Origin: Pedobacter sp. MC2016-24
GTDB lineage: Bacteria > Bacteroidota > Bacteroidia > Sphingobacteriales > Sphingobacteriaceae
Reading direction: 5' to 3'
Assembly: GCF_015223055.1 (NCBI RefSeq)
Contig: NZ_JADFBX010000008.1
Location: forward strand, 62,001-126,000
Length of the DNA: 64,000 bases
Part shown: positions 44,445-52,415 of the stretch, in pieces
Numbering within the stretch: the stretch's first letter is position 1
Layout of the letters: each line of letters opens with the position of its first letter
Translations under genes and position numbers: made by a program
The notes under the pieces: model-generated
Databases searched by the model: none
Told to the model about the DNA's origin: nothing
Seen by the model: only the letters and a program-made list of their open reading frames with translations

Positions 44445-44490
44445 CAAGGTCGGTTTGGCGTTCATATTTTGAAAAAGGTTAAATCATAAA

Positions 44491-44522
44491 CAAAAAAACC
44501 GGGCCAATTGCTTGGTCCGGTT
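44491..44522 (-). terminator. Rho-independent terminator of the 44.5-45.5 kb gene
   Basis: Arms 44497-44507 and 44512-44522 form an 11-bp stem with one G-T pair and a 4-nt loop. On the minus strand it is followed by seven T (complement of 44492-44498). The gene's stop is at 44543. Confidence 0.82.
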
Positions 44523-44542
44523 CTTAATTATTCTTGTTTTGA

Positions 44543-45487
44543 TCAAGGCGTGCAAACCAGTAAATTGGATTGGCCTAAACGCTGGCAACCCCGGCTTGCC
44601 GGTACCGCAACATCGCCAACAGGCAGGTAATGTATGGTACCTGCTTTTTTAGGTACATAAATTACTACTTCTGTTTTAGAATAGGAGTGCGGCAGGTATT
44701 TGATGTAGTAGCCATCTGGATGTAATCCCCAGATACCGTTTGGAAATTCCGTATTTACCGGCGCTATGCCAGATAACATAGCCAGTCTTTCAACCTGGTC
44801 ATAAGAAGTGTTGGCCTGGTACATTAGTCCGCGGATCTTGTTTTCAATTTCGATCACAGCTTTAGCTGGCTCTGGCAGGTTACTGGTAATTTTGGCCATG
44901 GCTTCGCTGGATACATAATCTACAATGGTATTGCCCAGGGCAGAGAGGTCATCTTTATTGAGCAGTTTGGCAGCTGCCAACTGTAAATCTGCTGATAATT
45001 TGCTGAAATTTGTTTTGGCCACAATCGCCCATAACAGCAATTGGACTGTGTGTTGCTCAATTTCGGGGTGTTGTTCCCAATTGGCAATTAGTGTATGGGC
45101 CATTTTCTCTTTTGGGCCTGCCAGTGGAGCAAACAAATAACCATTTCCCTTGTCTGGCCCATAAGTTCCGGCCTGTAAACAGAAGCTTTTGAATGTACCT
45201 GTATAAAAACCAGGTTTTAATAAAAATCCTTCACTGGCATTGTAACTTGTTTTTAAGGCACACAGACTTTTCTTGACAGAATCTGCACCAAAGTTTACCG
45301 GCAGGATATCCTTTTTATTACAGTCGTCAAAATTGGTGGTAATCGGCTGGTTTTGCAACAGTTTAAGTTGCTTGTTGTTTAATAAAGAGGCGGCGCCGTT
45401 ATTCAGCACGTCTTTAAGTTTGCCAAACTGTGCATAGGTATTTATACCACAGGCCAAACAAAATAGGATAATCAGGGATTTTTTCAT
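44543..45487 (-). CDS. Secreted protein of unknown function
   Basis: A signal peptide (MKKSLIILFCLACGINTYAQ) is followed by about 295 residues. The middle is helical (LQLAAAKLLNKDDLSALGNTI), and the C-terminal third is rich in strands (GIWGLHPDGYYIKYLPHSYSKTEVVIYVPKKAG). Five cysteines in the mature part (DDCNK, SLCAL, SFCLQ, RGCQR, LVCTP) could form disulphides. I do not recognise the family. Start set at ATG 45487; a TTG three codons earlier is also in frame. It has its own terminator and an inverted repeat before its start. Confidence 0.72.
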   Translation of the reverse strand: MKKSLIILFCLACGINTYAQFGKLKDVLNNGAASLLNNKQLKLLQNQPITTNFDDCNKKDILPVNFGADSVKKSLCALKTSYNASEGFLLKPGFYTGTFKSFCLQAGTYGPDKGNGYLFAPLAGPKEKMAHTLIANWEQHPEIEQHTVQLLLWAIVAKTNFSKLSADLQLAAAKLLNKDDLSALGNTIVDYVSSEAMAKITSNLPEPAKAVIEIENKIRGLMYQANTSYDQVERLAMLSGIAPVNTEFPNGIWGLHPDGYYIKYLPHSYSKTEVVIYVPKKAGTIHYLPVGDVAVPASRGCQRLGQSNLLVCTP

Positions 45488-45497
45488 GGTAAACAAT

Positions 45498-45534
45498 ACT
45501 AAATTTGAAGGTTTAAGCTAGCTCCAAATTTAGT
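45498..45534. promoter_or_regulatory. Inverted repeat and possible promoter before the unknown secreted gene
   Basis: ACTAAATTTG (45498-45507) and CAAATTTAGT (45525-45534) are perfect 10-bp arms around 17 nt. The right arm contains a minus-strand TAAATTTG box (45532-45525) matching TAnnTTTG, so binding here could control the promoter. Confidence 0.45.
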
Positions 45535-45580
45535 GTTGTTTTTCTATTATCACTTTAAGCGTGCATTAAATTTATGCGAC

Positions 45581-46006
45581 TTACTTATTGTTGTAATCGT
45601 AGTTGACCATCCAGTTTATTCCAAACTTATCGATAAACATGCCGAAGTAAGCACCCCAGAAAGCCTTTTCCAAAGGCATAACAATTTTTCCACCGGCTGA
45701 CAGTGCCTGGAACAGCTGATCTGTTTCTGCTTCGCTCTCAGTTGAAATCGAAATAGAAACGTTATTGCCCACCACGCAGGTTTCTTCCATCTCACCAACC
45801 ACATCAGTGCCCATCAATACATTCGCGCCTATAGGTAGGGAAACGTGCATGATTTTTTCACGCAGCTCTTCAGGCATGTTGCTGCCATGTGGGGTGTCGC
45901 TGAAACGTTGCAATACGCTGAACGCTCCGCCAAAAGCAGCTTTATAAAAATTAAACGCTTCTTCGGTATTTCCCTTGAAGTTTAAATAAGGATTAATTGT
46001 AGCCAT
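45581..46006 (-). CDS. VOC superfamily protein, PhnB-like
   Basis: 141 residues with the fold of glyoxalase/bleomycin-resistance proteins. It begins ATINPYLNFKGNTEEAFNFYKAAFGG, has NVLMGTDV in the middle and ends FGMFIDKFGINWMVNYD, as in the PhnB-like group of unknown substrate. Family metal ligands are not well conserved in this subgroup. Single gene, with about 240 nt of non-coding sequence before the helicase-like gene. Confidence 0.88.
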   Translation of the reverse strand: MATINPYLNFKGNTEEAFNFYKAAFGGAFSVLQRFSDTPHGSNMPEELREKIMHVSLPIGANVLMGTDVVGEMEETCVVGNNVSISISTESEAETDQLFQALSAGGKIVMPLEKAFWGAYFGMFIDKFGINWMVNYDYNNK

Positions 46007-46246
46007 TTTTTCTGTTTTTAAATTAGAATGTTTCTTGTGAATTTTAAGTTTTGCTGATACCTAAGTTAAGGAATTGTATGGTACAAATTTAACCTGCCTG
46101 CCCAAGATCCGGGCTTGTACAAACGACAATTACAGGGGTCAATCGCGACAGTTTTCAATCTGCCCCGATATCTTTTACAGATAGAAAGACGGAGTACATA
46201 CTTATTTCCGTAAATTTGCCGACTTCATTACTATAATAAAGAAACT

Positions 46247-47545
46247 GTGTCGTTAGATAAATTAAAACTAAGTAAGTCGTTGGTCGCAGCGATGAATGAT
46301 GCCGGATACATCTCCGCAAAAGAAATTCAGGCAAAAACCATGTCGAGGATTCTTGGTGGGCAAGACATTATTGCCGTTGGTCCGGAGGGCTGTGGTAAAA
46401 CGACAACGTACGTACTGGGTGTTTTAAACCGTTTAAAGTACAGTACTGATGAAGCACCTAAAGTATTGATCCTGGTTGCTGATGGGGAACGTGTTGAGGC
46501 AGTAATAGCCGAGTTTTTATTGCTTAGTAAAAACAGGAACCTGCGAATTATAGGTTTGTATGGTAACGGAGGCATGGATGATGATATTCAGGTACTTTTA
46601 GATGGGATTGATATCGTTGTGGCTACACCAACACGTGCCCGTGCTGTATATTTAAAACTAGGTTTAAACTTAAACAGGCTGCAAACCTTTATTGTAGATG
46701 ATGCTGAAGTGATTGTAAAACAGGGTATGCAATTGCCTGTTTGTGAATTGGCCAGAAGTGCCGGTAAATGTCAGCACCTGATTTTTACTACGGTAGTGCA
46801 TGACAAACTGAACCACATGATTGATCAGTTTTTAAATTTACCAACCACACTTGAAGTAGAAGAACTGGGCGAAGAAAAAGCTGAAACCCACGAATTGCTA
46901 TTGTATCAGGTCCCAAATTTTAGAACTAAAATCAACCTCCTGAACCTATTGTTGCGTGATGACGAGGTTTTTGATAAAGTAGTTGTGTTTGTAAATACGC
47001 GTTTAACAGCACAGAAATTAGGTAAAAGTTTATATTCTGCTAAACCTGCTGCAGTTTCAGTATTGAATCCTTTGTTTTTTGATGAGGAAGGTTTTGACCA
47101 TATTGAAGATTTTAAGGAAACTGAAACGGCAAGGGTTTTGATCGTTGCCAACGAAGGATCTGCAGGTTTAGACCTTTCTGGTATCCCATTCATCTTCCAT
47201 TTCGAGGTGCCTGAGAAAAAGGAGACATTTTTAAGCCGTGTGGTGAAAGCCGGTTCGGAAGAAGTGGTTGCCATCACTTTTGCTACGGATATGGAGCTGA
47301 TTGAACTGCGTAAGATTGAACAATCTTTAGGCTTCAAGATTCCGGTAATGGACTTACCTGATGATCTGGTGATTGATAAAGTGGCAAAAAAGATTTCTCC
47401 GGAAAAAAGTAGAATTGTCAAAGAGAAAAACGATGGACCAACCGGTGGTGGTGCTTTTCATGAAAAAAAGGAAAGCAATACAAAAAGCCATAATTACGGG
47501 ATCGGGCAGAAGGCCAAAATGAATATGAAGAAAAAGCATAGTTAA
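46247..47545 (+). CDS. DEAD-box helicase-like protein with degenerate motifs
   Basis: Two RecA-like domains in DEAD-box order over 432 residues. Motif I is kept (GPEGCGKTTTY), but motif II reads VDDAE instead of DEAD, the SAT motif is FTT, motif V is ANEGSAGLDL and motif VI is SRVVKAG instead of HRxGRxxR. The Walker B glutamate and the motif VI arginines are thus missing, so ATP hydrolysis and unwinding are doubtful. RNA binding may remain; the basic tail (HNYGIGQKAKMNMKKKHS) resembles that of active Bacteroidota DEAD-box proteins. The start is GTG 46247: no in-frame ATG follows the upstream stop at 46211. Confidence 0.85.
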   Translation: MSLDKLKLSKSLVAAMNDAGYISAKEIQAKTMSRILGGQDIIAVGPEGCGKTTTYVLGVLNRLKYSTDEAPKVLILVADGERVEAVIAEFLLLSKNRNLRIIGLYGNGGMDDDIQVLLDGIDIVVATPTRARAVYLKLGLNLNRLQTFIVDDAEVIVKQGMQLPVCELARSAGKCQHLIFTTVVHDKLNHMIDQFLNLPTTLEVEELGEEKAETHELLLYQVPNFRTKINLLNLLLRDDEVFDKVVVFVNTRLTAQKLGKSLYSAKPAAVSVLNPLFFDEEGFDHIEDFKETETARVLIVANEGSAGLDLSGIPFIFHFEVPEKKETFLSRVVKAGSEEVVAITFATDMELIELRKIEQSLGFKIPVMDLPDDLVIDKVAKKISPEKSRIVKEKNDGPTGGGAFHEKKESNTKSHNYGIGQKAKMNMKKKHS

Positions 47546-47558
47546 TGATTACTATGCT
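47531..47558 (-). terminator. Terminator of the AAA/DUF4143 gene
   Basis: AGCATAGT (47535-47542) and ACTATGCT (47551-47558) form an 8-bp stem; on the minus strand five T follow. It overlaps the 3' end of the convergent helicase-like gene. Confidence 0.5.
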
Positions 47559-48744
47559 ATTTAAATAAATTCACAGGATTAAGTGAAAGGAAATCTGCTA
47601 CACTTAATCCTGTTTTTCCAATTAATAGGATTTTATCCGGTTTAAACTGTTTTTGAAATTGGTTTAAGCCAGTATTGCTTTGGTCAGCACCGCTTTTCAC
47701 TTCTATAGCGATTACCTTATTTCGTCGTTCCAATACAAAGTCTACCTCTTCATTTCGTTCGCGCCAATAATAAATTTTGAAACCTTCAGTCAAAGCACTA
47801 TTGACTAAATGAGCACCTATTGCTGATTCTACCATGCGTCCCCATTCTTTTGGATTTTGGCTAATTTCTTCGAAGAATTCATTTCGCTGAGCACTGATTA
47901 GTGCAGTGTTATGAACCTGAAACTTTGGACTGGAGGAACGTTTTCGAATAATATCTGCAGCGTATTTTTCAATTCCTCCTAATAAACCTGCAGTGTCAAG
48001 TAATTCCAGGTAATGAGATAACGTTACGGTATTGCCTGCATCTTGTAGCTGGCCCAATATTTTTGTAAAGGAGAGAATTTGCCCTGAGTATAAACACCCC
48101 AGCTCAAATAATCTTCTCATCAGCGCTGGTTTGTCTACACGCGTTAACATGAGTATGTCTTTAGAAATGCTGGTTTCTATTAAAGATTGATTGATGTAGT
48201 TTTTCCATCGCTCTTCATCCTGAATCATATTTCCTGATCCGGGATAGCCTCCAAACCATATGTACTGATCAAGAGTCCAGCCAAAAGCCTGGTTCATTTC
48301 TGTATAAGACCAGTGTGCCATGTAGGTGGTTTCAAATCTTCCAGCCAAAGACTCTGTAAGACCTTGTTGTAAAAGTAGTCTGGATGAACCTAATAAAATT
48401 ACTTTCAGGGGTCTGTTTTCCCGGCTGTCTGTATCCCATAGTAATTTTACCGTTTCGCTCCAGTTATTGATTTTCTGAATTTCATCTACGATAAATAGAA
48501 ACGCTTCGTTACCGTCAATATCCATTCTTTGCCTAGCCACTTCCCATTGTTGAACCAACCATGCCTTGTCAGAATAGGCTATGGCATCTGCCGAAACAAA
48601 ATATGATTGAATTTTTATTTCTTTGGTCAATTGATTAACCATTGTTGTTTTCCCAACCTGACGCGGACCCATAATAACCTGTATATGTTTTCTCGGTTCT
48701 TTTATGCGACTTATAAGTTCTTTGATATGAGGTCTTTGGAACAT
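47557..48744 (-). CDS. AAA ATPase with DUF4143 domain
   Basis: 395 residues. The N-terminal AAA_14 domain has Walker A GPRQVGKTTM (about 27-36), Walker B FLFIVDEIQKI and the sensor VILLGSSRLLLQ. The C-terminal DUF4143 domain (from about 230) ends with a nuclease-like DFVLERRNKVIAIEVKSG, similar to the D-E-x-K strand of restriction-type endonucleases. The family (COG1373) is common, patchily distributed and of unknown function. A tandem-palindrome operator lies 13 nt upstream and also precedes the next ATPase gene. Confidence 0.9.
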   Translation of the reverse strand: MFQRPHIKELISRIKEPRKHIQVIMGPRQVGKTTMVNQLTKEIKIQSYFVSADAIAYSDKAWLVQQWEVARQRMDIDGNEAFLFIVDEIQKINNWSETVKLLWDTDSRENRPLKVILLGSSRLLLQQGLTESLAGRFETTYMAHWSYTEMNQAFGWTLDQYIWFGGYPGSGNMIQDEERWKNYINQSLIETSISKDILMLTRVDKPALMRRLFELGCLYSGQILSFTKILGQLQDAGNTVTLSHYLELLDTAGLLGGIEKYAADIIRKRSSSPKFQVHNTALISAQRNEFFEEISQNPKEWGRMVESAIGAHLVNSALTEGFKIYYWRERNEEVDFVLERRNKVIAIEVKSGADQSNTGLNQFQKQFKPDKILLIGKTGLSVADFLSLNPVNLFK

Positions 48745-48756
48745 ATTTTACGAATT

Positions 48757-48798
48757 ACTCAGTATACTGAGTAAATTTACTCAATACATTGAGTAAAT
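48757..48798. promoter_or_regulatory. Tandem palindromic operator, copy 1
   Basis: Two palindromes in a row. The first, centred in ACTCAGTATACTGAGT (48757-48772), extends to perfect 10-bp arms. The second, ACTCAATACATTGAGT (48779-48794), extends to perfect 11-bp arms apart from its 2-nt centre. The 42-bp block is 13 nt upstream of the DUF4143 gene and matches 33 of 42 bases, without gaps, with 49655-49696. Confidence 0.72.
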
Positions 48799-48839
48799 CG
48801 TAATTTTCGATTAAATAATTCGTTTAATCGCGTTTATTG

Positions 48840-49595
48840 TTAGCTTAACAATATCGATGTCATTTGCTCAGGATTATCCAGAAATCCTTTATACAAGCGG
48901 TAGGTATCGGTTTCTTTATATTTCACTTGATGTATCCCTTCTGTTGTCATCTGGTAAATGGTTGCGTCTGGATAGGCAAGCACAATTGGCGAATGTGTGG
49001 CAATGATAAATTGAGATTTTTTATTGACCAGTTTATCCATTTGCGCAAGCATGGCCATTTGACGCGTTACTGAAAGTGCCGATTCAGGCTCATCCAGAAT
49101 GTAGAGTCCGGAGCCTCCGAAACGGTGCATAAACAGCGACCAAAACGATTCGCCATGCGATTGATGATGTAATGATTTTCCTCCATAGGAATCGATGATC
49201 CTGCCTCCACCGCCTCCTTCTTTATCGCGTTCATCTATTTCAGAAGCTACATTATAAAAGCTTTCTCCCCTTAAAAAGAAGCCGTCTTTCATTCTGTGCA
49301 CGCCTTTGCTGATTCTCAAATAATTGTATAGAATGGAATGTGAGGGTTGGGTATTAAAATTGAAATTTTTACTGCCACCTTCTGCATTGAAGCCCAGGGC
49401 AACGGCAATTGCTTCCAGTAAGGTAGATTTCCCCATTCCATTTTCACCAATCAGATAAGTTACTTTCGGATGAAAGCTTAATTTATCAAAATTTCGCAGG
49501 CAGGCAATGTCAAAAGGATAGCCAGATGGAATACCGTCGGGAGCATGTAATTGAACTGTGTTCACGTAACCTTGAAAATCTATCATGCTTATCAT
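48840..49595 (-). CDS. AAA/ABC-type predicted ATPase (RecF/OLD-like, no nuclease domain)
   Basis: 251 residues. Walker A is GENGMGKSTLLEA (about 50-62), the signature-like region is SHGESFWSLF, Walker B is LYILDEPESALS and the switch His is in IIATHSPIVLAYPDA. This is the pattern of stand-alone AAA_21/AAA_23 ATPases such as those in OLD, Gabija and Septu-like defence genes, but no nuclease partner is adjacent, so defence is only a possibility. Start ATG 49595 or 49586. It is on the same strand as the DUF4143 gene and carries the same operator upstream. Confidence 0.88.
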   Translation of the reverse strand: MISMIDFQGYVNTVQLHAPDGIPSGYPFDIACLRNFDKLSFHPKVTYLIGENGMGKSTLLEAIAVALGFNAEGGSKNFNFNTQPSHSILYNYLRISKGVHRMKDGFFLRGESFYNVASEIDERDKEGGGGGRIIDSYGGKSLHHQSHGESFWSLFMHRFGGSGLYILDEPESALSVTRQMAMLAQMDKLVNKKSQFIIATHSPIVLAYPDATIYQMTTEGIHQVKYKETDTYRLYKGFLDNPEQMTSILLS

Positions 49596-49654
49596 TGGTA
49601 ATTTGTTAATCTCTTTAAGGTTTGTTGCAAGGTGTTCTTCTTTTTTTACAAGCC

Positions 49655-49696
49655 ACTCAGTTTACCGCGTAAAATTACTGAATGTATGGAGTAATT
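49655..49696. promoter_or_regulatory. Tandem palindromic operator, copy 2
   Basis: Ungapped 33/42 match to 48757-48798. The second palindrome keeps perfect 9-bp arms (AAAATTACT 49671-49679, AGTAATTTT 49690-49698); the first is more worn but keeps TTTAC/GTAAA. It lies 60 nt upstream of the ATPase start codon, in the same orientation as copy 1 relative to its gene. Confidence 0.62.
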
Positions 49697-49786
49697 TTAT
49701 GTACTTACGGCCAGCATTTATTTTTATGAAGGTTCTTAGTGCCTACATGGTAAGTGCAGGCAAAATACGGCTTAAGTACAGGGCAT

Positions 49787-49890
49787 CCTTACCTCTGCTT
49801 TAGCCCTTCCTTACCCCTGCTTTACCATAAGGGTAAAGCAGGGGGTATAGCAGCCCTATAGCGGGGGTAAAGCAGGGGTAAAGCGGGTCT
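49787..49890. repeat. Cluster of GGGGTAAAGC-type repeats with inverted copies
   Basis: The right half (49830-49886) is a run of 10-12-bp units such as GGGTAAAGCA, GGGGGTATAGCA, GGGGGTAAAGCA and GGGGTAAAGC. The left half (49787-49827) holds the same unit inverted (TTACCTCTGCTTTAG, TTACCCCTGCTTTACC). CTTACCCCTGCTTTACC near 49810 pairs with GGTAAAGCAGGGGTAA near 49866, so the region can fold into a long hairpin. Probably a dispersed intergenic repeat of this genus. Confidence 0.6.
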
Positions 49891-50000
49891 GTATTTTACC
49901 TGAAGTTATCCGGTACTTTTACTGAATTTACATAAGACTTATATAGCACCTGGCAGGATGTCTGATACTTGTTTATACCAAATGATTGCTATATTTATTC

Positions 50001-51677
50001 ATGATGTTTATACGCCATACCAAAAAAATGTATTCCTTCTTAGTGCTGATTGGTTTTATCGCTGCTGCACAAGCGCAAGTTCCTGCAATTAAATCCCGTA
50101 TACCAGATTCAGCTGCCATCAAAGCGATCAATGGGAAAAGTTTCGCCCGACACATCAGCATATTGGCTTCGGATGAATTTAAGGGACGGAAACCTTTCAC
50201 CATCGGAGAAACAAAAACAATCAACTACCTACAGGCTGAATTTGAAAAAATCGGTTTAAAGCCTGGTAATGGGAATAGTTTTTTTCAATCGGTGCCTATG
50301 GTAGATATTAAATCTGTACCAGGAGAAAAACTAGTGATTAAAGGAGAAAACGGAAGTGTTACGGCCACATATCTTACCGGATTTGTTGCCGGAACTAAAC
50401 ATATAGAACCCAGCGTAAGCATCTTAAACTCTCCATTGGTTTTTGCCGGTTATGGCATTGTTGCTCCTGAATACAATTGGAACGATTATGCCGGACTGGA
50501 TGTAAAAGGTAAAACCGTAGTGGTGATGATCAATGATCCAGGACTGAAAAATCCAAATTTGTTTAAAGGTAAAAATATGACCTATTATGGTCGCTGGACT
50601 TATAAGTTTGAAGAAGCCGCAAGGCAGGGGGCTACAGGGATCTTGATTATTCATGACGATATTCCTGCAGGTTATCCATGGTCTGTGGTGAGAAGCGGAT
50701 GGTCTAAATCTAAACTACAGCTGGAAACCTCAGATAATAACAAATCAAGGGCAGTAGTTGAAGGTTGGATTAGCCTTGATATTGCCAGACAACTGCTTAA
50801 ACTGGCAGGTAAAACGGAAAGCTTATTTGCTGAGGCACAGAAGCCAGGATTTAAAGCAGTCGACTTAAAACTCAGTACCTCACTGAAAATTAACAATACC
50901 ATTAAAAAATCAGTATCCAAAAATGTCCTGGCAGTCCTACCGGGAACAAAAAGAGCAGACGAATGCATCATTTATTCTGCACACTGGGATCATTTTGGCG
51001 TTGGGGAAATTGTAAAAGGAGATTCCGTTTATCATGGCGCTGTTGACAATGCTACTGGGGTAGCTGCTTTACTGGAATTGGCTGCTGCATTTAAAAAATC
51101 TAGGATTCAACCGGAAAGGTCAGTGCTTTTTATTTCGTTTACAGGCGAGGAGCAAGGTTTGCTCGGGTCGGAGTATTATGCCAAACATCCAGTGTTTGCG
51201 ATACAAAAAACAGTAGCAAATGTGAATATGGACATGATGGGGCTGGCAGGAAAAACGAAGGATATTGTAATCTATGGTTATGGACAATCAGAATTGGAAG
51301 ATTATGCTGAAGCATCTGCAAAAAAGCAGGGCCGTATAATCGTCAAAGATCCCGTTCCTTCCTCGGGGCTATATTATCGTTCCGACCATTTTAACTTTGC
51401 CAAAGTAGGGGTGCCTGCTTTATTTACGGGGTCTGGGGTAGATCATGTGAAGTTTGGTAAAGCCTGGGGAATGAAACAAGCCGAGGACTATATTAAAGCC
51501 CGTTATCATTCCCCACAGGACAGCTTTGATGAAAAGACATGGGATATGGAGGGGATGGTCGAGGATGTCCGTCTCTTATTTGATATGGGCTACCGTTTAA
51601 GTACAGAGCAACGGTATCCCATATGGAAAAAAGGATCGGAGTTCAAAGCTATCAGGGAAAAGGTTTCCCCGGAATAG
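50001..51677 (+). CDS. Secreted M28 family aminopeptidase with PA domain
   Basis: Zinc peptidase, probably periplasmic. The signal peptide (MFIRHTKKMYSFLVLIGFIAAAQAQ) is followed by a short lead, a protease-associated domain (SPLVFAGYGIVAPEYNWNDYAGLDVKGKTVVVM) and the M28 core: YSAHWDHFG, VDNATGVAALLELA, ISFTGEEQGLLGSEYY, VNMDMMGL and YYRSDHFNFAKVGVP, which give the two zinc ions' ligands and the catalytic Glu. About 558 residues. ATG 50001 or 50004 is preferred over the upstream TTG 49986 and over ATG 50028, which lacks the basic n-region. Confidence 0.93.
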   Translation: MMFIRHTKKMYSFLVLIGFIAAAQAQVPAIKSRIPDSAAIKAINGKSFARHISILASDEFKGRKPFTIGETKTINYLQAEFEKIGLKPGNGNSFFQSVPMVDIKSVPGEKLVIKGENGSVTATYLTGFVAGTKHIEPSVSILNSPLVFAGYGIVAPEYNWNDYAGLDVKGKTVVVMINDPGLKNPNLFKGKNMTYYGRWTYKFEEAARQGATGILIIHDDIPAGYPWSVVRSGWSKSKLQLETSDNNKSRAVVEGWISLDIARQLLKLAGKTESLFAEAQKPGFKAVDLKLSTSLKINNTIKKSVSKNVLAVLPGTKRADECIIYSAHWDHFGVGEIVKGDSVYHGAVDNATGVAALLELAAAFKKSRIQPERSVLFISFTGEEQGLLGSEYYAKHPVFAIQKTVANVNMDMMGLAGKTKDIVIYGYGQSELEDYAEASAKKQGRIIVKDPVPSSGLYYRSDHFNFAKVGVPALFTGSGVDHVKFGKAWGMKQAEDYIKARYHSPQDSFDEKTWDMEGMVEDVRLLFDMGYRLSTEQRYPIWKKGSEFKAIREKVSPE

Positions 51678-51695
51678 CATTGTCCTCATCATCCA

Positions 51696-52295
51696 TTACC
51701 TCATAAAGGGGATCGCTGGCTGGTAAAATACCTTTTTGCCTTTATAACTCCGAAAAGCGTTTACCATGATGTATACGATGTTAATTCCATATAAAAGTGG
51801 AATGGAAAATACAAGCAGCATTTCAGCACCCCCTAAGTTCAAAAAGGAGAAGCGTGGGAATGGGAGATGCAGGATCTTTGTCAAGATAAAAGATCCGTAA
51901 AATAAAAAAGGCAGTAAGGACCAACTGAACTGAAAATTCAGTAATTTCTTTCCGGCTTCGTTTAAATTTTTGATTTTGTCCTTTTTCAGAACCCATAAAG
52001 CAAGCGGAAGGATACTTCCCAATAGGGGGAAAACCAAAAAACTCAATGCGGAAAGATTGAGCAATACCAGGTAACCCTGATCTTCCTGTTCAGCCCAGTC
52101 GATCAACTCGTCGGGTGTTAAGCCCAATGCTGATGCCAGCCTTTGCAGGGTGTCACCCCGGGGTTCAGTCTCACCGTTTTCAATGCGCTGAACAGTTCGT
52201 AAATTAATCTGGGCTTTTTCGGCCAGTTCATCCTGACTAAATCCTTTGCGTAACCTGTGCTCTTTAATACGCTTTGCGAGTTCAATGTTTTTCAT
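51696..52295 (-). CDS. XRE-family regulator with C-terminal DUF4870-like membrane domain
   Basis: Residues 1-65 are a helix-turn-helix of the XRE type (RKGFSQDELAEKAQINLRTVQRIENGE). From about residue 75 the protein has membrane segments (YLVLLNLSALSFLVFPLLGSILPLALWVL, FSWSLLPFLFYGSFIL, LLVFSIPLLYGINIVYIM) like DUF4870. A membrane-anchored DNA-binding protein is implied. A palindrome 14 nt upstream suggests autoregulation. This fusion is frequent in Bacteroidota, with unknown signal. Confidence 0.88.
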   Translation of the reverse strand: MKNIELAKRIKEHRLRKGFSQDELAEKAQINLRTVQRIENGETEPRGDTLQRLASALGLTPDELIDWAEQEDQGYLVLLNLSALSFLVFPLLGSILPLALWVLKKDKIKNLNEAGKKLLNFQFSWSLLPFLFYGSFILTKILHLPFPRFSFLNLGGAEMLLVFSIPLLYGINIVYIMVNAFRSYKGKKVFYQPAIPFMR

Positions 52296-52308
52296 AACCT
52301 ATTCGTTT

Positions 52309-52336
52309 GATCTGCAGCAAATATATTTTGCAGATC
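52309..52336. promoter_or_regulatory. Palindromic operator before the XRE gene
   Basis: Perfect 8-bp arms GATCTGCA (52309-52316) and TGCAGATC (52329-52336) enclose a minus-strand TATATTTG box (52325-52318). Binding would cover the -7 promoter element. Confidence 0.5.
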
Positions 52337-52415
52337 TAAAATTTCCTTGCGGCATGTTTACGGCATTCTTACGACATTCGTGCCTGAAGCCCGTTGAAGG
52401 GCATTTAAAGGTTAT

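Larger units (their letters stand above)
44224..44496. other. Long upstream region of the TonB receptor gene
   Basis: About 270 nt of AT-rich sequence without a gene. It contains the two phased repeat arrays listed separately and no clear TAnnTTTG box on the receptor strand, so transcription may depend on an activator. Confidence 0.5.
49596..50000. other. Intergenic region with operator copy 2 and GGGGTAAAGC repeats
   Basis: About 400 nt without a gene. It holds the second tandem-palindrome operator (49655-49696) and a repeat cluster (49787-49890), listed separately. The last 100 nt are AT-rich and contain no strong promoter box for the M28 gene. Confidence 0.5.

Noticed and set aside
48840..49595. 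Complete OLD or Gabija-type defence system
   Set aside because: Only the ATPase part is present, with no TOPRIM nuclease or UvrD-like helicase gene beside it.
49787..49890. Possible CRISPR array in the repeat cluster
   Set aside because: Units are 10-12 bp without spacers of constant length, include inverted copies, and no cas gene is near.
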